The translations under genes and the position numbers were made by a program. From Candidatus Gastranaerophilales bacterium (GTDB lineage: Bacteria; Cyanobacteriota; Vampirovibrionia; Gastranaerophilales; Gastranaerophilaceae): 41,135 nucleotides of DNA. The stretch spans positions 1-41,135 of the forward strand of contig CALVEB010000018.1 of assembly GCA_944326465.1 (NCBI GenBank). The letters are read 5' to 3'. The notes beneath the pieces are model-generated. The model ran no database searches. It worked only from the letters and a program-made list of their open reading frames with translations, and was not told the origin of the DNA. This document shows, in pieces, positions 16,517 through 25,137 of the stretch (positions are counted from its first letter, which is position 1; the number at the start of each line of letters is the position of its first letter).

Positions 16517-16831
16517 ATGGATGACATTAAAAAACTTCTTGGCAGGAGGATTAAAGAATTACGGCTCAAAAATAAACTTTCACAGGAAGAACTCGCTGAA
16601 AAAATTGATATTGCCGAAAGAAATTTAAGCAAAATAGAATGCGGCGTTAATTTTATACGTGCGGAAAAACTTGGCAAATTGGCAGATGCTTTGAATGTTA
16701 CGCCTAAAGATTTATTTGATTTTGAGCACCAACAAAACCTTTCGGAAATTAAACAAGAATTAATTAGTGCAATTAACGAAAGCGATGAAAAGTTACGATT
16801 TGTTTATCAGATATATAAAATAGTTTACTAA
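16517..16831 (+). CDS. XRE family helix-turn-helix regulator
   Basis: A 104-residue protein with an N-terminal lambda-repressor-like HTH (GRRIKELRLKNKLSQEELAEKIDIAERNLSKIECG) and a C-terminal helical tail (QNLSEIKQELISAINESDEKLRFVYQIYKIV), likely for dimerisation. The ATG at 16517 has GGAG 6 bases upstream; the longer frame to 16478 lacks a site. Two CGTTAAA copies upstream (about 16463 and 16484) could be operator half-sites. It sits 38 bases before a HicA-like gene on the same strand, which suggests an antitoxin role as one option; a housekeeping regulator is another. A similar XRE protein lies at 32256. Confidence 0.85.
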   Translation: MDDIKKLLGRRIKELRLKNKLSQEELAEKIDIAERNLSKIECGVNFIRAEKLGKLADALNVTPKDLFDFEHQQNLSEIKQELISAINESDEKLRFVYQIYKIVY

Positions 16832-16860
16832 TTGAAAATTATATTTTAGCGTTTCATAAT
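16832..16860 (+). promoter_or_regulatory. Promoter for a leaderless HicA-like mRNA
   Basis: TTGAAA (16832-16837), a 17-bp spacer and CATAAT (16855-16860) form a near-consensus sigma-70 promoter. The ATG at 16870 lies 9 bases beyond the -10 box, where transcription would begin, and there is no ribosome binding site. Leaderless translation is inferred. Confidence 0.55.
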
Positions 16861-16869
16861 TATGGTAAT

Positions 16870-17211
16870 ATGAAAATCAATAACATTACAACTTATCAAC
16901 ACACGTCTACTTTTCAAGGTTCAAGAGATAAATTTATAGAAAAAATAATCAATTCAGATACCCCGAAAAAGATTAAGATACTTGCGTCCGATGTTGAGCG
17001 GATCTGTGAATCATTAGGTTTTCAGCGCAACAAAAAACGCGGCTCTCACATGTCTTTTAAAATCTCCGAAACTGAAAATATCGCTTTTGTTACACCGCAT
17101 AACAACAAAAATGAAATAAGTGCAACTGACAAAAACAAATTTAAAGAACTGCTTAAAAGATTTTATAAAAAGCCCGAAAAAAAAGATAATTCACTGGATA
17201 CTACTGTTTAA
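16870..17211 (+). CDS. HicA-like (YcfA fold) protein with FQG-type N-terminal leader
   Basis: A 113-residue protein. Residues about 35-100 resemble HicA mRNA interferases: ASDVERICESLGFQRNKKRGSHMSF contains the helix and the RGSH motif with the putative catalytic His60, and IAFVTPHNN matches the following strand with a VPxH-like element. The first 20 residues (MKINNITTYQHTSTFQGS) are an extra leader of a kind I associate with Gastranaerophilales proteins. No HicB partner follows; instead an XRE gene precedes it. Either it is a toxin with a non-canonical antitoxin, or a domesticated dsRBD-like protein. Its 3' end overlaps the convergent GNAT gene by 21 bases. Confidence 0.72.
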   Translation: MKINNITTYQHTSTFQGSRDKFIEKIINSDTPKKIKILASDVERICESLGFQRNKKRGSHMSFKISETENIAFVTPHNNKNEISATDKNKFKELLKRFYKKPEKKDNSLDTTV

Positions 17212-17733
17212 ATATTCTATATCGGAATGTATAATCGCAAAAGTTTCTTTGATATCTGCATCAATATGTTCCGGCAGAATTCCTTTATATGGCAGATAGT
17301 ATAAATCCATTGGCAACGGGCCTTTACCTGAAGGGTAAAAATAATCGTAATCCAGTTTTTGCGCACCGAGATTTGTATAAAATTTTATTCTGCGGAGAGT
17401 ATTTGGGACATTTTTGTCAGGCTTTTCAACTTCAAGATAGATACCTTTTTTAAACTCTTCCAACAGAGCTTTCAAAATCCTGCCACCGTAACCCTTTGAA
17501 TGAAACTGTTTAAACACGGCTATATAGTCAAGCCACAAACTGTCCCCTGCAATAGTAAAAACTATGTATCCGACAGACTGTCCGTCTTCAATGACTGATT
17601 TTACAAAATAATGTCCGCCTTCAATCAATTCACAAAAACGTGCGTATGACTTGAGTTCTTCCGGCGGAAACTGTTCTGTCATATTATTATAAATAATTTT
17701 GAAGTTATGAATGTCAACAGGTTTAAATTCCAT
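17191..17733 (-). CDS. GNAT family N-acetyltransferase
   Basis: A 180-residue acetyltransferase. LWLDYIAVFKQFHSKGYGGRILKALLEE carries motif A with the acetyl-CoA pyrophosphate loop (Q/HxxGYG), followed by IYLEVEKPD and the FYTNLGAQKLDYDYFYP segment typical of the fold end. The substrate is unknown. GGGAGAG precedes the ATG. It converges on, and overlaps by 21 bases, the HicA-like gene, so antisense interaction between the two transcripts is possible. Confidence 0.87.
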   Translation of the reverse strand: MEFKPVDIHNFKIIYNNMTEQFPPEELKSYARFCELIEGGHYFVKSVIEDGQSVGYIVFTIAGDSLWLDYIAVFKQFHSKGYGGRILKALLEEFKKGIYLEVEKPDKNVPNTLRRIKFYTNLGAQKLDYDYFYPSGKGPLPMDLYYLPYKGILPEHIDADIKETFAIIHSDIEYLNSSIQ

Positions 17734-17819
17734 TTTCTCTCCCGATCAAATGGTATCACAGAATTACACAGGCGGCAATATATGTTGTAATTCCTGTAAA
17801 ATTGTGGTAAAAAGTAGTT

Positions 17820-18281
17820 ATGACTTTTGAACACTATACAGAAAGTTTACCGTATGAATTGGAGTTAACGTCGAGGGTTTTGCACGAAACCATCGTCAGA
17901 TTTTTTAATGAAAACAATTTTGGTATCACTCATGATGAATTTGTTGTGCTGGATACTTTATCTATAAATGACGGAATTTCTCAGATAGATTTAGCCAAAC
18001 TCATACTCAAAGGCCGCGCGCATACCGGACGTTTTTTGATGTCACTGGAAGAGAAAGGGCTTGTTGTACGCAGTCCTTCCAAAAAAGGCAAAAGATTGAT
18101 TATGCAGAATTCTGTAACAGCAAAAGGCCGACTGGTCTTGCAAAAAGTCAGTGATTTTATTGAGCGGTACATAAATGATATGAATTTGCAGGATAAACAG
18201 GAAAATGCAGCCAAATTAATTCAACTTTTGCGTGTAGTCAGGAGCGATTTGCTTGAAAGGTTTGATATAAAATTCCAATAA
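17820..18281 (+). CDS. MarR family regulator, second copy
   Basis: A 153-residue winged-helix protein paralogous to the one at 11247-11714: HDEFVVLDTLSINDGISQIDLAKLILKGRAHTGRFLMSLEEKGLVVR is the DNA-binding core and SKKGKRLIMQNSVTAKG the wing. It is immediately upstream of a second EmrB-type exporter, so it probably represses that pump and itself. A TTGTAATT-like site lies about 40 bases upstream, and strong palindromes lie between it and the pump gene. No good ribosome binding site precedes the ATG. Confidence 0.9.
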   Translation: MTFEHYTESLPYELELTSRVLHETIVRFFNENNFGITHDEFVVLDTLSINDGISQIDLAKLILKGRAHTGRFLMSLEEKGLVVRSPSKKGKRLIMQNSVTAKGRLVLQKVSDFIERYINDMNLQDKQENAAKLIQLLRVVRSDLLERFDIKFQ

Positions 18282-18301
18282 AAATTTTAAAAAACAACTT
18301 G

Positions 18302-18347
18302 CAATATAAAAGCAATTATGCTTTTATATTGTGTAGATAAATCTACA
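18302..18347. promoter_or_regulatory. Two adjacent palindromes between marR and emrB (second module)
   Basis: A perfect 13-bp inverted repeat (18302-18314 with 18319-18331, loop ATTA) is followed at once by a 7-bp one, TGTAGAT-AA-ATCTACA (18332-18347). There is no T run, so a terminator is unlikely. Position 27 bases before emrB and 21 after marR suggests an operator, an attenuating hairpin, or both. Confidence 0.6.
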
Positions 18348-18373
18348 GATAGTAAAAACAACAAGAGGGAACA

Positions 18374-19933
18374 ATGGCAGAAACAGCAGTAATTGCGGGA
18401 GAAAATAAAAATATAAGCCCATGGATAGTAATGATACCGGTAATGCTTACGATATTTATGTTTGCGTTGGATGAAACTATTTCGAACGTAGCATTACCAT
18501 ATATGGCCGGAACTTTTTCCATAAGCCATAACGAATCAACATGGATTATCACAAGTTATCTGGTTGCAAGCGGTATTGTTATCCCGACAGTTGATTTTTT
18601 CAGTAAGTTAATGGGAAGAAAGGCATATTTTTTGTTAAGTGTTGCGATATTTACCATGGCATCGGTTCTGTGCGGATTGGCGACATCTATGCCGATGATG
18701 TTGTTAGGACGTATTTTGCAAGGTATTGGCGGCGGCGGAATTATGCCTATCGGTCAGGCGATAATCTTTGAAATTTTCCCTAAAGAAATATTATCAAGAG
18801 CAATGGCTGTATTTGGCCTCGGGGTTGTACTTGCGCCGATTATGGGGCCTGCTTTAGGCGGCTGGATTACCGAAAATTGGTCATGGCCGTTTATTTATTT
18901 TATCAATTTACCTTTCGGGATTATTGCATTTTTACTCATTAAAAAATTGATTTACAACCCGCCTTACGCAAAAAAGCAAAAAAATGTTACTATGGATTAC
19001 AAGGGATTTTTCTTCCTTGCAGTATGGCTGTTGACATTGCAGATTGTGTTAGATAAAGGTAATGATGCAGACTGGTTTGGAGCAGCGTGGATTTGTAAAA
19101 CCTTTGCAATATCAATGATGAGTTTTGTTGCATTTGTTGTTGTACAGATAAAAAATCCTAAATCACTTGTTGATTTGTCTGTATTAAAGAACGGGAATTT
19201 CTTATTCGGGACAGTGGCATCTATTGTATTAATGGGTGTAATGATGGCATCATCAGCGATTTTGCCTTCAATGCTTCAAAACCTTATGGGTTATACCTCA
19301 TTTTTAAGCGGTCTGTCAATGGTTCCGCGCGGTGCTGGATGTATGCTTGCATCTATTTTAACAGGTTTGCTTACAACAAGGTTTGGTGAAAAAACAATGA
19401 TAATTGCCGGATTGATAATTTTGAGTATTGGCGGTTTGTTATTCGGCGAGATTAACACACATATTGCACTGGCGAATATTGCAATACCGAACTTTTTATT
19501 CGGACTTGGCATGGTAATGGCAATGGTGCCGATGATAAGTCTTTCTTGTTCAACACTGCATAATGAACAGCAAACTAATGCGGCCGGTGTGCAAAATTTG
19601 TTAAAAAATATCGGTGCTGCTATTGGTACGTCTATATCAACGACCATGATATCAAGGTTTTCACAGGCACACCAGCACATGATGGTTGAACATCTTAACT
19701 TTGATAATCCGGCTTATATGAGCAAACTTGATTCGCTGAGCGGTACTTTTGAATCTCTTGTTGATTCAAATACCGCAGAATATATGGGACAATACCAGAT
19801 TTATCACGAATTACTGCAGCAGTCTACTTTATGGGGGTATGTAGAAACATTCAGATACTTTGCGATTGCAACAATTGCCGTAATCCCGCTGGTACTGTTG
19901 ATTAAAGGAATTAAAAGAACAAAAGCTGAATAA
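18374..19933 (+). CDS. EmrB/QacA-type MFS drug exporter (DHA2 family), second copy
   Basis: A 519-residue 14-helix exporter strongly similar to the one at 8543-10117 over its whole length: LDETISNVALPYMAGTF (motif D1), DFFSKLMGRK (motif A), GLGVVLAPIMGPALGGWITE (motif C), and shared NPPYAKKQKNV and DKGN.ADWF segments. The essential-looking acidic residue in helix 1 is kept. Unlike the first copy it has no adjacent EmrA or TolC gene, so it may act alone or borrow those partners. GAGGG precedes the ATG. It is followed after 27 bases by the KAP NTPase gene on the same strand. Confidence 0.92.
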   Translation: MAETAVIAGENKNISPWIVMIPVMLTIFMFALDETISNVALPYMAGTFSISHNESTWIITSYLVASGIVIPTVDFFSKLMGRKAYFLLSVAIFTMASVLCGLATSMPMMLLGRILQGIGGGGIMPIGQAIIFEIFPKEILSRAMAVFGLGVVLAPIMGPALGGWITENWSWPFIYFINLPFGIIAFLLIKKLIYNPPYAKKQKNVTMDYKGFFFLAVWLLTLQIVLDKGNDADWFGAAWICKTFAISMMSFVAFVVVQIKNPKSLVDLSVLKNGNFLFGTVASIVLMGVMMASSAILPSMLQNLMGYTSFLSGLSMVPRGAGCMLASILTGLLTTRFGEKTMIIAGLIILSIGGLLFGEINTHIALANIAIPNFLFGLGMVMAMVPMISLSCSTLHNEQQTNAAGVQNLLKNIGAAIGTSISTTMISRFSQAHQHMMVEHLNFDNPAYMSKLDSLSGTFESLVDSNTAEYMGQYQIYHELLQQSTLWGYVETFRYFAIATIAVIPLVLLIKGIKRTKAE

Positions 19934-19960
19934 AAATTATTTTTCTGATAATATTATCTT

Positions 19961-22558
19961 ATGCATAATGACAATACGATATCAAAACCATCAGAAGATC
20001 TTTTAGACTATAAATACTATGCCTATTATCTGGCACAGGCAATATTAAATATTAACAACAGCAATCAAAGTTACGCGATTGGTGTATGCGGCAAATGGGG
20101 CGACGGTAAAACATCGGCAATAAATCTGGCTCTGGAATATTACAAACATCTTGAACAACATCATGATTTGTCTATCCAAAAAATAGATAAACTTATAGAT
20201 AATAACAAAACATACAATTCACAAAAGAAAAAATCTTACAGACAACTTTTTGAACTGGTTCTGAAATTTCTTGTTGCTGCGTCGGGTATTATTTTAGCAG
20301 GTATTTCCGGTTATATTGCAGCAAAAAAAATTTTACAATTTTTGGCGCCATATAACCTCGGATTTGTTTTTTGGATTTTGCTTATAATCACCATTCTTTA
20401 TTTTCTTGTGTTATTTTTCATAGATAAGTACTACAAAGAAGTACCGGATTTTTTGCGGAAGTTTTTATATACGAATGAAACAGCCCCTATAATTAAATTT
20501 AATGTATGGAATTATCATTCTCCGCAGGATATACAAAAAGAATTTTTCAAAAATCTTACCGGACAATTAGGACAAAATTCTTTTCCGTGTGATGAAGAAC
20601 TCATTAAACTTTTGAACAAATATGTAAAATCACTCATTAACCTTCCGCTTTTTCCGGTTGAGGAAGGTGAGTTTAATTTGAAAAATAAAATTAGCAGTCT
20701 GCTAAAAGATAAGTGCAAAGATCAAAAAATAATTATAGTCATAGACAATATTGACAGGCTCATGCCTGATGAGATATTGATGGTTTTTAAACTTGTGAGA
20801 ACACTCGCGGATTTCCCGAATTTCATCTATATACTTGCCTATGACAGAACGCAAGTGGTTGAAATTCTTGACAAACAATACAATATGAACGCAGACAGCT
20901 ATATTAAAAAAATTGTTCAAACAGAAAAATCTCTCCCGATTATATCTAAACAAAGACTTGCCGATCTGTTTTTTAATGAAATAAAAGACTATCCGCTTAA
21001 TGATGAAGTAAAGGAAGATTTAAAACTTCTACTGGATGAAGTTGTTCTAAACAGATACATATCTAACATTCGCGATATATATAAATTCTTGAATGTTTTT
21101 GACTTTAATTACGCTGTTTATAAGAATGAAAACCTTAATCTGTATGATCTGATTGGCATAAGCATTGCCGAAACCTTTGATAAGAATTTATATCAATTTA
21201 TAAAAGATCATAAACACAAATTATGCCGCAGGTATGATCCTGAGTTGATAAAAGATAAATACATCTTTGAAAACAGGTACTTTTTAGGTCTTTTATTTCC
21301 TAATGCTTTTAAACCGCTCATGAGCCAGCAGCAAAAATCCGATGAACAAAAAGAATTGCAAACCATGCAATTTACACTCAATCGGCTTAGTGCACGCAAC
21401 AGCAGTTATCGCCGGATATTTAATGAAGCTTTTTTCAACAATTATTTTAAGGCCAACTTTGGGAAAGAATACATTTTACAGCAGGAAATCGACAGCTTAT
21501 TGAATACTCTTGATAAGCCGGAAGATTTTGCTGTTAATTTTCTTGAGGTATATAAAAACAATCCGGCTAAAATAATTGATTTTGTCACCTACTGGGATAC
21601 TGATTACAACAAGACTTATAATACACCTGACAATGTTTTAAAACTAATGAAAAACTTTTTGCTTATCAAAACAGATGACAGGAACTTTTATAGCAATAAC
21701 CATTCTACGGCAGACGTAATAAAAAACATGGCAAAAAATGAATGCCGCATCCGCGATGTTCTATCTGTTATAGATGAGACAAAAACCAACTTCAAAACAT
21801 TTTTATATCCTTATATATTAATACTTTGCCATGTGACAAAATTTCCGCAGACCAATCCGCCTCAACTTAAAGAGCAGGAACAAAAACTTCTTAACAAAAT
21901 TTGTTCTTACTTTAACAACAACCTTGATTTTTCTGCAATAGCAAAAGAAAAACGCCCATATCTCTGTCTGGAATATCTCTATAAATATCTTGAATGCCAG
22001 ACAAGTGTCTTAAATATTGTTGATGAATTACTAAAACCTGAAAATGAAGATGTATTGGTCGAAGTATTAAAAGACTCACGGAACTCTTATACAATAAGCG
22101 ACAGTGAATATGCGCGGATTGCTAAATTCTTTAAAGAAATCGGCAAAGACAAAGAACTAAAACAACGACTCATAACAATCTATAAAAAAGGTTCTAAAGA
22201 TGAAAAATACATGGTGTCTGATGGATACGAATCTATTAATATAGTCGACAAAATATTGTATAATGTTTTAGAGATTGACGGCCTCTGGGGTAATGTCGCT
22301 ATAATCAAATTCTTTAATCAGGAAATACGTAATGAGGATGACGAATTAGCATTTCTGCAAGCACTAGAGGCAAAATTGTCTACATACAGCGATGAGGATT
22401 TAAAAATTGTAAAAAACCTGCTGAAAGAAAAAGGTCTTGTGCCTGAGGATAGACGCTTAACGAGTCAAAAGAAACCGTATTATGTAAAAAAGTATCCTGT
22501 ATTTAGTGCTGTACTAGATAAATTAGAATACATACTCGGGGCAGACCAAAATTCATAA
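19961..22558 (+). CDS. Membrane-anchored KAP family P-loop NTPase
   Basis: An 865-residue protein. Walker A is GKWGDGKTS at about 44-52; two transmembrane helices (about 103-122 and 134-153) are inserted between Walker A and the conserved FNVWNY (180-185); Walker B with the KAP signature is IIIVIDNIDRL at about 257-267, followed by FIYILAYDRTQV. This layout defines the KAP NTPases (named for Kidins220/ARMS and PifA). PifA of plasmid F blocks phage T7, and bacterial KAP proteins are often found in defence loci. The C-terminal 500 residues are helical with no recognised domain. No ribosome binding site is seen; a GATAAT lies 8 bases upstream. The neighbours are a drug pump and UvrA2. Confidence 0.9.
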   Translation: MHNDNTISKPSEDLLDYKYYAYYLAQAILNINNSNQSYAIGVCGKWGDGKTSAINLALEYYKHLEQHHDLSIQKIDKLIDNNKTYNSQKKKSYRQLFELVLKFLVAASGIILAGISGYIAAKKILQFLAPYNLGFVFWILLIITILYFLVLFFIDKYYKEVPDFLRKFLYTNETAPIIKFNVWNYHSPQDIQKEFFKNLTGQLGQNSFPCDEELIKLLNKYVKSLINLPLFPVEEGEFNLKNKISSLLKDKCKDQKIIIVIDNIDRLMPDEILMVFKLVRTLADFPNFIYILAYDRTQVVEILDKQYNMNADSYIKKIVQTEKSLPIISKQRLADLFFNEIKDYPLNDEVKEDLKLLLDEVVLNRYISNIRDIYKFLNVFDFNYAVYKNENLNLYDLIGISIAETFDKNLYQFIKDHKHKLCRRYDPELIKDKYIFENRYFLGLLFPNAFKPLMSQQQKSDEQKELQTMQFTLNRLSARNSSYRRIFNEAFFNNYFKANFGKEYILQQEIDSLLNTLDKPEDFAVNFLEVYKNNPAKIIDFVTYWDTDYNKTYNTPDNVLKLMKNFLLIKTDDRNFYSNNHSTADVIKNMAKNECRIRDVLSVIDETKTNFKTFLYPYILILCHVTKFPQTNPPQLKEQEQKLLNKICSYFNNNLDFSAIAKEKRPYLCLEYLYKYLECQTSVLNIVDELLKPENEDVLVEVLKDSRNSYTISDSEYARIAKFFKEIGKDKELKQRLITIYKKGSKDEKYMVSDGYESINIVDKILYNVLEIDGLWGNVAIIKFFNQEIRNEDDELAFLQALEAKLSTYSDEDLKIVKNLLKEKGLVPEDRRLTSQKKPYYVKKYPVFSAVLDKLEYILGADQNS

Positions 22559-22580
22559 ATCATTTTTTATATGGTATAAT
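22552..22580 (+). promoter_or_regulatory. Extended -10 promoter for the UvrA-like gene
   Basis: TGGTATAAT (ending 22580) with TTCATA 17 bases upstream at 22552-22557, overlapping the KAP stop codon. This gives the UvrA-like gene a start of its own in addition to any read-through from the KAP gene. Confidence 0.6.
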
Positions 22581-22604
22581 TTATCAGAGCGGAGTGGATA
22601 ATAT

Positions 22605-25103
22605 ATGCAAAATGAAGAAGACTTAAAACCTGATAAAATACTTGTGCGCGGGGCAAATGTACACAATTTAAAAAATATAGATGTGGATATTCCGCTGAAT
22701 AAAATAGTCGGTATTGCAGGAGTATCAGGTTCGGGCAAATCCTCTCTGGCACTCGGCGTACTGTATGCAGAGGGTTCACGCCGCTATCTGGAAGCGTTAT
22801 CAACATACACCCGCCGAAGAATGACGCAGGCTGCAAAAGCGCAGGTTGATGAGATTTTATATGTGCCGGCTGCGCTTGCACTCCACCAGCGTCCGGGAGT
22901 ACCGGGGATACGCAGTACCTTTGGCACAGGCACGGAATTATTGAACAGTTTAAGGCTTATGTATTCAAGGCTTGCAAACCACAGATGCCCTAACGGACAC
23001 TATCTTGAGCCGACACTATTAGTTGCTGCCGGTAAAGAACTTGTTTGTCCTGTATGCGGCGTACATTTTTATGCCCCCGGCGCGGAAGAACTTGCGTTTA
23101 ACAGTCAGGGAGCGTGTGAACATTGCGGCGGTGTCGGCACGATAAGAACTGTTGATGAATCAACTCTTGTTCCTGATGAATCGCTTACAATAGATGAGGG
23201 CGCTGTTGCGCCATGGAACTCGTTGATGTGGTCGCTTATGACTGATGTCTGCCGTGAAATGGGTGTACGTACAAATATCCCGTTCCGTGAACTTACACCT
23301 GAAGAAAAAGATATTGTATTTCACGGGCCGGCGGTTAAAAAACATATCTTCTACAAAGCTAAAAATTCCAATCAGGCCGGAGAAATTGACTTTACATACT
23401 TTAATGCTGTTTATACAGTTGAAAATGCCCTCAAAAAAGTCAAAGATGAAAAAGGCATGAAGCGTGTTGAAAAATTTCTAAAAGAGGATATCTGTCCGTA
23501 TTGTCATGGAACACGCCTGTCAGAAGCTGCACGCGCCTCGAAACTCCGCGGCATATCACTTGATGAAGCTTGTAAAATGACTTTGTCTGAACTTATAAAG
23601 TGGGTGGAAGGTGTGCCGGCCTCTTTGCATGAAAAAATGCGTCCAATGGCAGAAGCAATTTGCGAATCTTTTCAGGCAACCGCCAAACGTCTGACAGATT
23701 TAGGATTAGGATATCTTTCTCTTGACCGCGCCGCATCAACACTTTCAACCGGAGAAAGACAGAGAATGCAGTTGGCGCGTTCTGTCAGAAACCGCACAAC
23801 AGGTGTTCTGTATGTACTTGATGAACCGTCTATAGGATTACACCCCGCAAATATTAAAGGTTTAAACGCAGTAATGCATGATCTTGTATCTGACGGAAAT
23901 TCCGTTGTACTTGTAGATCATGATACGCAAATCCTCTCTGAATCCGACTGGATTATTGAAATGGGGCCAGATTCAGGCGCCGACGGAGGTGAAGTTATTA
24001 CGCAAGGCTCTATTCCTGATGTAATTAAAAATCCTGTCTCAAAAATAGGCCCGTTTTTATCAGGAAATCCAAATTCACGCTTACTGCCGCACACAGAAAG
24101 TTCAGAAATCTTTATTAATGGAGAAATTTCTCTTTTAACATCAGAAATACATACTGTTAAACCTCTGGATGTCCGCATACCAAAAGGCCGCCTGACAGTT
24201 GTAACCGGTGTGTCAGGTTCGGGCAAAACAACCTTGATTTTAGAAAGTCTTATTCCGGCACTGGAAAATCACATTGCAGAGAAAAAATTACCGGAGCATA
24301 TTAAAAGTATAACAGCAGAGGGCATTAAACAGGTGAAACTCATAGACGCAACGCCTATCGGTATAAATGTGCGTTCAACTGTTGCCACTTATGCAAATGT
24401 TCACGATGAATTAAGAAAAGTATTTGCCAGAACACCGGCTGCAAAAGAAGCGGGTTACAAGGCCGGAGATTTTTCATATAACACAGGAGACTTGCGCTGC
24501 CCGACCTGTGACGGAACCGGCAGTATCAGCCTCGATGTCCAGTTTTTACCTGATGTAGAAGTTGCCTGTCCGGATTGCAGGGGCTCAAGATATTCAAAAA
24601 AAGCCGAAAGTATAAAATATAAATCAAAAAGCGGTGAAAGTTATTCATTGCCCGAACTTATGGCAATGGATATCAACCATGCCCTTATTGCCTGTAAAGA
24701 TTTAAACATTGTCAGACAAAGACTACAGGTTCTAAAAGATCTCGGGCTCGGTTATCTTACACTCGGCGAAGCAACCCCGAGCCTGTCAGGCGGTGAGGCA
24801 CAACGGCTGAAACTTGCCTCAGAAATGGGACGAAAACAGGAAGATACAGTTTTTGTCTTTGATGAACCAACTATCGGACTCCACCCGCTTGATGTACAGT
24901 CGCTTTTAGGCGTATTTCAAAAATTGATTGAAAATAAAGCAACGGTTATTGTTATAGAACATGACCTTGATGTAATAAGAAATGCTGATTATATTATAGA
25001 CATGGGCCCCGGAGGCGGAGAAGACGGCGGCAGAATTGTAGCATCCGGTACCCCAAAAGAAATCTCGGATTGCCCCGATAGTATTACCGGTAAATTTATT
25101 TAA
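22605..25103 (+). CDS. UvrA2-type ABC ATPase (class II UvrA, lacks UvrB-binding domain)
   Basis: An 832-residue UvrA-like protein against about 940 for UvrA. It has two ABC ATPases: Walker A GVSGSGKSSL (39-48) and GVSGSGKTTL (about 535-544), signatures LSTGERQRMQLA and LSGGEAQRLKLA, and DEPSIGLHP and DEPTIGLHP. Zn-finger Cys pairs are kept (CPVCG, CEHCGG, CPYCHG, CPTCDGTG...CPDCRG). Only about 19 residues separate the first two Cys modules, where UvrA carries its UvrB-binding domain, so that domain is missing. Class II UvrA proteins include DrrC (daunorubicin resistance) and Deinococcus UvrA2. It probably binds DNA-drug adducts without recruiting UvrB. It follows the pump and KAP genes on the same strand. 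Confidence 0.9.
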   Translation: MQNEEDLKPDKILVRGANVHNLKNIDVDIPLNKIVGIAGVSGSGKSSLALGVLYAEGSRRYLEALSTYTRRRMTQAAKAQVDEILYVPAALALHQRPGVPGIRSTFGTGTELLNSLRLMYSRLANHRCPNGHYLEPTLLVAAGKELVCPVCGVHFYAPGAEELAFNSQGACEHCGGVGTIRTVDESTLVPDESLTIDEGAVAPWNSLMWSLMTDVCREMGVRTNIPFRELTPEEKDIVFHGPAVKKHIFYKAKNSNQAGEIDFTYFNAVYTVENALKKVKDEKGMKRVEKFLKEDICPYCHGTRLSEAARASKLRGISLDEACKMTLSELIKWVEGVPASLHEKMRPMAEAICESFQATAKRLTDLGLGYLSLDRAASTLSTGERQRMQLARSVRNRTTGVLYVLDEPSIGLHPANIKGLNAVMHDLVSDGNSVVLVDHDTQILSESDWIIEMGPDSGADGGEVITQGSIPDVIKNPVSKIGPFLSGNPNSRLLPHTESSEIFINGEISLLTSEIHTVKPLDVRIPKGRLTVVTGVSGSGKTTLILESLIPALENHIAEKKLPEHIKSITAEGIKQVKLIDATPIGINVRSTVATYANVHDELRKVFARTPAAKEAGYKAGDFSYNTGDLRCPTCDGTGSISLDVQFLPDVEVACPDCRGSRYSKKAESIKYKSKSGESYSLPELMAMDINHALIACKDLNIVRQRLQVLKDLGLGYLTLGEATPSLSGGEAQRLKLASEMGRKQEDTVFVFDEPTIGLHPLDVQSLLGVFQKLIENKATVIVIEHDLDVIRNADYIIDMGPGGGEDGGRIVASGTPKEISDCPDSITGKFI

Positions 25104-25109
25104 AAAACT

Positions 25110-25134
25110 AAATATTATCCATAGGGTAATATTT
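25110..25134. terminator. Weak hairpin between convergent genes
   Basis: AAATATTATCC pairs with GGGTAATATTT (one G-T pair), loop ATA, between the UvrA-like and LdpA stops. The stem is AT-rich and the T runs are short, so termination is plausible but weak. Confidence 0.45.
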
Positions 25135-25137
25135 GAT

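Noticed and set aside
22605-25103. Housekeeping UvrA of nucleotide excision repair
   Set aside because: At 832 residues it lacks the UvrB-binding insertion between the first Cys modules; it belongs to the class II type.
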